Part shown: in pieces, positions 57,340-64,000 of the stretch
Numbering within the stretch: the first letter of the stretch is position 1
Layout of the letters: each line of letters starts with the position of its first letter
DNA from: Ligula intestinalis
Lineage: Eukaryota; Platyhelminthes; Cestoda; Diphyllobothriidea; Diphyllobothriidae
Assembly: GCA_036362985.1 (NCBI GenBank)
Contig: JAYGXS010000006.1
Location: 9,838,288-9,902,287, forward strand
Direction: 5' to 3'
Length of the DNA stretch: 64,000 nucleotides
The notes under the pieces: generated by a model
Seen by the model: the letters and a program-made list of their open reading frames with translations, nothing else
Databases searched by the model: none
Told to the model about the DNA's origin: nothing
Position numbers and translations under genes: made by a program

Positions 57340-60300
57340 ATTAACTTCTCAAAAGATGCCGTGACCAAGTCGTTTTTACGTACCTGTTGATATTAGCATC
57401 AAGCGTCCCAATTTTTATCGGACAAGATAAATACATTTTACTATTTCAGACCACCTTTAGGTGCATCGTCGCATTGGCTGGTGCTTGCGGTGCAGCCTAA
57501 AGTGGTCACACGCCTATGCGAAGGGACAAGGCATGACGTTTAACCATCATGGTAAAGGAAATAAATGGCGCTATTTTTGCAAAACTTGTTGGTTCCGTGC
57601 AACGCAGGGACGCCCGGTGGCTTCTCCCTGGGACGTATAATGTCTCACCAAATTAAGCCGTGCAACACCAGCAGTGTCTGCTAGGAACAGTATTAGTGAC
57701 TGCAATCCGGTTCAGAAAGCCGAGTTTGTGAACACAATGTAAACTTGTTTCAATTTCAAATAGTCCTCTACCAATGCTACCTTCACATTTGCAACCTAGA
57801 AGGTCTTTACCAAACCCAAAGTGTCTAATGAACACCATATAGGGGCGATACAGTTCGTTGACCAATTTTTTGTGTAAACCTGCATACATGTGTGAGACAG
57901 GCCTGAGTTAAGCAAGATCATGCGTAATCTTCTTCGGCTTATTCCAAAAATAATCAAAAGCAGTCGTTTAAAAAAGTAAATTTCGGCAATTAATTTGGAA
58001 TGTTTATGGAGCAACTGACTTGGAAAGGCTTATCCGGAATACATTGTGGTCTAAGTGATATTGATTAAGCAAAGTACTCTCAATATTTTGCTCCCTCTAT
58101 GTCGTTTAATTGTTACCTACTGACGACATATATTGTCGTACAATGAGATACAACGATGAAACGTAGAAAAATGTTTTTTTGGATTTAAATAAACCTATAG
58201 GTTTATTCACAATAGGCTCAGTTGCAAGGTGAAAGTGACGAAAATTGAGTGGTCAAGTTCAACAAATATCATCATCATTTGCATTGAAAGCAAACTCCTG
58301 TTGGGACTTCTTTTTCGCATTTATGTCATATGCTACAATAAAATTGCCGTGAAAACCACACACTAGGCAGTAACCAAAGCGGATTTTGTGTATTCTCCTT
58401 CTATGGTATCTTCACTAATTACACCGGTATTATAACCACAACAATAAATTGTCGGTTTTAAATGTTACAACAAAAAAATTACCTGCGAGACCGAAAACCG
58501 TCTGCCTGACAAATCACTACACCGTGTTGGCTATCTGCAAAGCCCGTTTACAATATTTTGTATGGTCTATTTGTGACTGATATTTAAGAAAAATAGTGTC
58601 CAAAAAAATGATAAAATTGGCATATTGTTTCTATAAAAGCACTCTGCGATTCTTGCAACCATCAAACATACAGAAAAAACGGAAACAAAACCAATATCTT
58701 CTGTTTGCAGACAGTAAAAAGGTAAACATTCAAATATTTATATTTAAATATGAAAAGAAATCGCTGTTTTTACGAACTTTTTGATAAAACTTATTGATAC
58801 ACATTTGCATTATCCTTAGCATCACAGAGATGTTGAAAAAAGGATCCTTTTGATGACTTTCTCGTCATAGCTGTAAGTGGATTTCCAGTACGGATTTTCC
58901 AAACAACAGGTATTTAGTTATGTTTACAACTTATGACCAGTAATTCGTTAAGTAATCTCATAACATCGGGAAAAGCATCCGTTGTTTGTACATACATTAT
59001 CACTATCATTTTCCTTATGTTATAAATCTTAATAAAATCGCACATATCAAGGCCCATATTGAATACAAACAGATTCCGAACAGAATCCAAAAGCGTCAGC
59101 TAAAATTGATCTGAAAACTTTTGCAGATGGTTTTATTTTTATGGAAAGCTTCAACAAAAAGAGCATAGTTAACGTAAATCCACATTGACTCACGATGTCG
59201 GCCGTGTCCAAAGGCGTGTTTTGTGCAGAAGCATTTAATGATTATACACTTTTTGTTCAAATGAAGCAGAATGTGCTATATGATATGCAGCGTCTCCTGC
59301 TATATTTAATCGATTTAGTGTTTATAGCGTGGAATTTGGCACATTGCAGTAAAGACAGATTGCAAATGCTCTCTTCTTGCCCTCTATTCGGGCTTTCTAG
59401 CCATCTAGGGCTACAACTACATGCCAGTTTTTGGTTCAACATATTTCACATTGCTAGGCCGCACACGCTATGCAAGGCAGTTTATGAGAGTTCTCGCATA
59501 TCCTTGGCAACCCCATTTCCGCCCATCGTGGCTCCAGCGTGGAAAGTAGAATCGGCAGTCTATGCTAAATGACACCTAGTCGAGTTTTAGGATAAACGGC
59601 TTTCGTCATAATTCAGACCCGCAGCTCAAAAAGTGTTAAATATCTTCCCCTATTTTCGAAGGTTTGCGCTGTTTCTCCATTTGCACGTCGTACCAACCCT
59701 CCGAAATATGACTTAAGAGCTGCATTGCAAAAGTATTATTTTTCGCTTGCGTGCTAGCTCATTGTTTCATATCAACGTAAGATCTGGTGAAAACAAACTG
59801 ACAGGCTATTAGCAACAGAGCGAGTCGTAAACTAACGCCTGTCATACACGATCAAAAACAACCCAGTTCATATACAGCCTGGGCGCAAAGTTATGAAGTG
59901 TATTGTCTGCGGCTGTATGCCTTTTGCTTTTTCTAAAACCTTTAAAGATTGTCCGTAAACATTGGCGAGTTTACCTGTGCTCTACAGCAACAGATGTTTC
60001 TGATTGATTTCTGCTATGTCGACCACAATTCATCCCCTCTTATAATTAAGCCATGCTAATTTTCATTCTGATATGCACGTCACAGCAACTCCAATATTAG
60101 ATGAAGGTTAAAGTTGTGCATGTTGGCTTAAACGCGTAAAATTCCTCACAAAATCTTCTTACGTCTCCCGAGATGTTCTTCAACAACGTTTACAAATTAA
60201 TGTACACAAAGAAGGCCGGTCAGCTTCATAAAATAAAATGCAAATAGTCGTTTCTGCACGAGTTTCGAGTTGCAGCACTAGAATAGCACAGTCTTAGACG

Positions 60301-60390
60301 TAGTCTCTTTGCAGTATTTAGGTTCTCTTGCATGAACATATTTCCAATGGGTAACATAAAACATTTTATAGAAATTAAGACAATTCAGTG
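57340..60390. other. no gene supported
   Basis: The longest frame (59,195-59,572, 125 codons) has no domain. Its opposite strand is also partly open, so I do not call it a gene. Frames near 57,653-58,014 on the - strand are likewise unrecognised. Confidence 0.45.
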
Positions 60391-60394
60391 ACTA

Positions 60395-60730
60395 AACTGA
60401 AGATGTGTGGTGGTGGTTGCCGGCCGACGCCCTCAATTGCTTTGTCCGGCGTCATTGCTTAAGGATAGCTGCCTCAAGGTCATCCGCTACCTCAGTTAGC
60501 GCTTACAGTCACACTGACCTGCAGAGACTTGACCTACTTCCACTCACACACACACGTTCGTCTAGGTTCTCGCGGCTGCCCATTCACAACTCAAACAATC
60601 CCATTTCTGCTACTGTTTTCTACGTATGTTCCTGATGATAAATGCACAACAGATGTCAAAGCTTCAGCCGAAAAAATGTATTGTCTCGGCGATCAATTCC
60701 TCTCTTGCTTCTTCTTCTCAATTCCCGTTT
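60395..60730 (+). mobile_element. PLE 3' tail fragment
   Basis: A GC-richer segment with a short CA run ends in CCTGATGATA (60,631), then CAAAGCTTCAGCCG, GTCTCGGCGATC and TTCTTCTTC. The nested PLE-A tail at 38.0 kb ends in the same order (CTGACGA, AAAGCTCAG, then TTTCTGAGATCGCG and TCTTCTTT). No coding part is attached. Solitary tails suggest severe 5' truncation. Confidence 0.5.
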
Positions 60731-60734
60731 TCCC

Positions 60735-63700
60735 CCGCACGTCACTTAGGACTACGGCACGCCAGCGGAATCACGTGCGCTCCGAGGTCAAAATTCTGTC
60801 CATCTATTCTGTATTCCTTTGTGTACACAAAGGCCTCCATTGAGTTCTCCTTTACTTAGTTACCGTGGTCAGATATCGCAGTTGCTAGGGTTAAACTTAT
60901 TTAACCTCCTGCAATAAATGTACTCTCTAGGCAAACTCTAATACATTTGCAACGTTCCACGACAAAATAACCCGACAAAACGCATTTCGGGTTTTTCAAG
61001 TAAATAAATATTGTTGAGCACTAATGAGATAAGGATACGATTTAAGCTTTGCAACGATGGCAGACTTGCATGTACCTAATAGATTTTGCGAGTGCCCTTC
61101 GGCCGCAGCTGCCTCCCGCGTTGTAAAATGAATAACTAATGAGACAATAAAAAATTCAATTGCAACCACAAAAGCGATACAAGTTGCAAGGTTATAGCAG
61201 ATGGTGGATTTTGAGCCAAAAAATACGTATATGTGCTTCGTATGATTCACTAAAAATTTCGCTCAATCCCTTCCGAAGAAAATGTGTGAAAGGAGGACAC
61301 AGAGAGATTAGTTTTATTTGAACACATTCTTTTAATTAATCATGCAATAATATCTTTCAAATACGTCATTTAAAGTTGTCGTGAGTTGTCCTTAGTTTTA
61401 AGAACACGGTGGCATCAACATGATAACGAAGATGGATAACTTTAATTTCTACTGTCGGAGAAATTAGCATGGTAGACTCTTCTCTGAAAAGAAGAAAGCA
61501 AAAACGTGATCACCGAGGCATAAGTTGTATTTGTCCGGCATTTTGACATCCGTCGCTGATGGTTCGTGGAAAAATGAACACATGGTGTAGCAGTAAGTGG
61601 TAATTTCTGCACTGGGAGTAGCAGTAATTTCAGGATGCAGTCACTGCTATAATGCTTAATTATGACAATAAATGATTCGCTTATCCAGGGCAATTATCTG
61701 CTTGATTGCCAGTAACTTCTCAGGCATATTGCGGGCTATGAAATACTGAACATGCAGCACACCTGTTGGAAAAAGACATGACTGTTCGGCCATTTGTTTC
61801 CCTAGCCTTGAAGTAAGACGACTCGTTGACCTGTGGGTTTCACAAGTTTTGACTTGCTTTGGTCAAAATGAGCTTTAGCACCGAATATGAATTTGGCAGG
61901 TCCTTCAACTGGTTTGTAGCCAGAGCGTTCGTGAACCATGAATCAATTAATTTCCGACTCACGACTGTCGGCCCTCGCAAGAATTTTGGCCTCATAAAAT
62001 AAGAATGTGCGACCGAGCCTTTTAGATTGAGCCACTACTTGAGCATAAGCGTCCTTTCTGCGCAAACACTGGAAAAAAACAGATGGCCAAATAATTATAA
62101 CGTGTAAATCCAACTCGTGTGATGAAAGTTTGGGAGGTCACGGTCAAGAATTAATTAGCCCACAAGCAGGTTATTGTACACTGTAAGGGAATCGTTACGT
62201 GTCAATTTGTGCTCAAGCACAGTATTACTCTCCAATAACTACTGCTTATCCTTGTGCATGCATTAGTCGTTTAAGCTATTGTAGCTGCTCACGGCTTTGA
62301 CGCACGAAGTATTTCGACACAACGGTCGAATAAAACCCTTGTGGCAGCAAACATCTCTTCTTTTTCTTAATTAATTTGTGAGGCAGACATGCGTTTGTCA
62401 TCAGCTCCATTACTTTGAGTGACAATGGCATTTTGCATTATCGCACTTTTTACAACTAGCAGTTTGCGGATAATAGCTACACGATACGCAACAACGTATA
62501 AGCACCTGCCTTGTTGTCACACCTATACTTATAACGAACTGCAGTCAAGGTGTCATACTCATGAGCCAATAAACTGTGCACCAGACAGAGATCAAGAAAG
62601 AAGGAGAACGTTTTGCTTTTAAGCCGAGTAATGCAACCAATTATAAGCATTAAGTTCTTTTAACTCGGAGGGCTGAACTGACTGTTAACCACTTCTGCAA
62701 CAAGAAAAATGCTTTCTGCTGATCATATCTAGTTGTCAAGGGCATGTGTATCGTTCTTAATATGAAATTGGTTGCTTTAAGTTCGAAATGAGCGCACATC
62801 CAAATGGCGTATACCGAATCATGGCATAAGGATGTCCACGATTTCGAAATGAGTCCTGAATAAACCCAAGGTAATGTAACACTTCACGAACAATTCAAGT
62901 TCACACCTTAAATATGAAATCAATCGCTTAATTTAGAGGCGTTATGCCGATTCATCGTTATAATCCTTGATTGCCAAGCTCTGTCATTAGCTTTCGCCGT
63001 CTCCGATGCTTAACCATTCTTTTCCTCCCTAACTGGAGGGGCCCATCAAACGTATATTAAGCGAATCAGTGTTAGAAAACAGTAAGTGCGTATATAGGAT
63101 TGTTTCACGTAGTCTAAACTAGAATTTGGTGTAGGCTTGTTGAGTTCATAGAAAAAGTGTTATCGTAAAATATGTTTGAATAAAACACGAAAATTGACGT
63201 TATATAGCCTTGCAGGTTCGTATGATAATATGCATAATTGACGATTTAATAGATTAAGGCATGATTTTATCTAAAAAGATCTTAGTTATATCCAAAGCTT
63301 GGACTTAATGCGACTTTTTGAAGTTGCATTTTATTGCACTTTTCAAAGCAGCTCATATATAGTAGGGATTTAACAAGCACAATACATTTAAAAGCTAAAT
63401 ATGTAATTACTTGATATAATTCACTTTTTGCAGACTGGGTAAGTCCTTGCCGGAAATAGTGTAGAAGCGTCTATTGCCGCAAAATTAGTTTGGGATTTGT
63501 GAAAAGCCAAGACCTGCCCGTAGGTTAGACCTACACAATTTGGTGGCGTGTTATTTGCAGCATGTGGCAAGGGACGCTTGCAGTACGTAGTTTCCGCTTA
63601 TCAATTATTTAGAAATGGAAAAAAAGGACTAGCGGTTTGTATAATATGTTAATTTTGATAAGTCATTTTCGATACGCAATTCCAAACATGACCCAGGTGC

Positions 63701-63875
63701 TAAGGATTAATAAAGGTAGTCTAGGATTTTAACTCTTTTGAAATTTAGCACAGCTGGCCGATAGTACTACCGAACTCTTCAAACTAATTATTGATAGGAT
63801 GAATACTAATAAAACGTATGCTGTGTCAAAGGCTTTTATTGATGTTGAGCTCTTTTTGCACATACAGTCATAAGT
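60735..63875. other. AT-rich region, no gene seen
   Basis: Only short, unsupported frames. No repeat was identified. Confidence 0.45.
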
Positions 63876-63879
63876 TTGA

Positions 63880-64000
63880 CCTCAAGTAAGATGAAAAAAC
63901 CCCCATTTCTATTTTTTTCAGGTTTTTTAATAAATCTGCAGTTTGATAATCGGATTCTTCCGCAATACGTTAAAAGTTAATAAAGGTAAGAAACGTCTAA
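63880..64000 (+). repeat. R1 interspersed repeat, copy 6, cut by window edge
   Basis: The end of the window reads CGGATTCTTCCGCAATACGT then TAAAAGTTAATAAAGGTA, matching the R1 stretch near 51,745-51,780 (GGTTTTCCGCAATACGTT, then AAAATCAACACAAATAAGGT). Confidence 0.5.

Noticed and set aside
59195..59572. 125-codon + strand frame as a possible host gene
   Set aside because: No domain, no conserved neighbour, part of the opposite strand is open too, and the length is within chance for this much sequence.

Overview
This window looks like gene-poor intergenic DNA from an animal genome. It is AT-rich, has long stretches with no usable open reading frame, carries a 10-base N scaffold gap, and is studded with decayed transposable elements. 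I recognise no host protein-coding gene, rRNA or functional tRNA. The dominant elements are Penelope-like retroelements (PLEs: reverse transcriptase plus GIY-YIG endonuclease) of at least two subfamilies, called PLE-A and PLE-B here, plus a fragment that may be a third. The subfamily styles match what I remember from flatworms, tapeworms in particular. That assignment rests on recall and inference only.

Layout. 0-3 kb: a tRNA-like remnant, then an eroded PLE-A copy on the + strand. 3-15.5 kb: AT-rich DNA with a short PLE piece at 4.4 kb and two tandem copies of a 1.1-1.2 kb noncoding repeat (R1). 15.5-16.3 kb: the 3' end of a PLE-A that runs into the N gap. 23.1-27.7 kb: a near full-length but dead Helitron on the - strand (HUH Rep plus PIF1-type helicase). 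28.7-30.8 kb: a PLE-A whose 3' tail is also present, inverted, upstream, so the coding part lies between inverted arms. 32.9-39.8 kb: a PLE-B cluster of head-to-tail partial copies. One is interrupted by a 990-bp palindromic element with TA target duplications, another by a nested PLE-A in the opposite orientation. 41.5-46.7 kb: a large diverged inverted repeat with arms of about 1.8 kb, each carrying a PLE-B endonuclease relic and a reading-frame block I cannot identify. 49-49.6 kb: a LINE fragment. 52.2-53.7 kb: the best preserved PLE-B, - strand, with RT, linker and endonuclease. 54.6-64 kb: AT-rich DNA with further R1 and R2 copies and a PLE 3' tail at 60.4-60.7 kb.

The elements are related by homology and nesting rather than as a working pathway. 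Because PLE-B is present several times, uninterrupted copies serve as empty-site references for the two insertions. Several PLE 3' tails carry a CTGANGA...AAA core like the hammerhead ribozymes reported in Penelope elements, and in the 30.7 kb copy it is followed by a strong nested hairpin. All coding relics carry stops or frameshifts, so nothing here appears able to move by itself.
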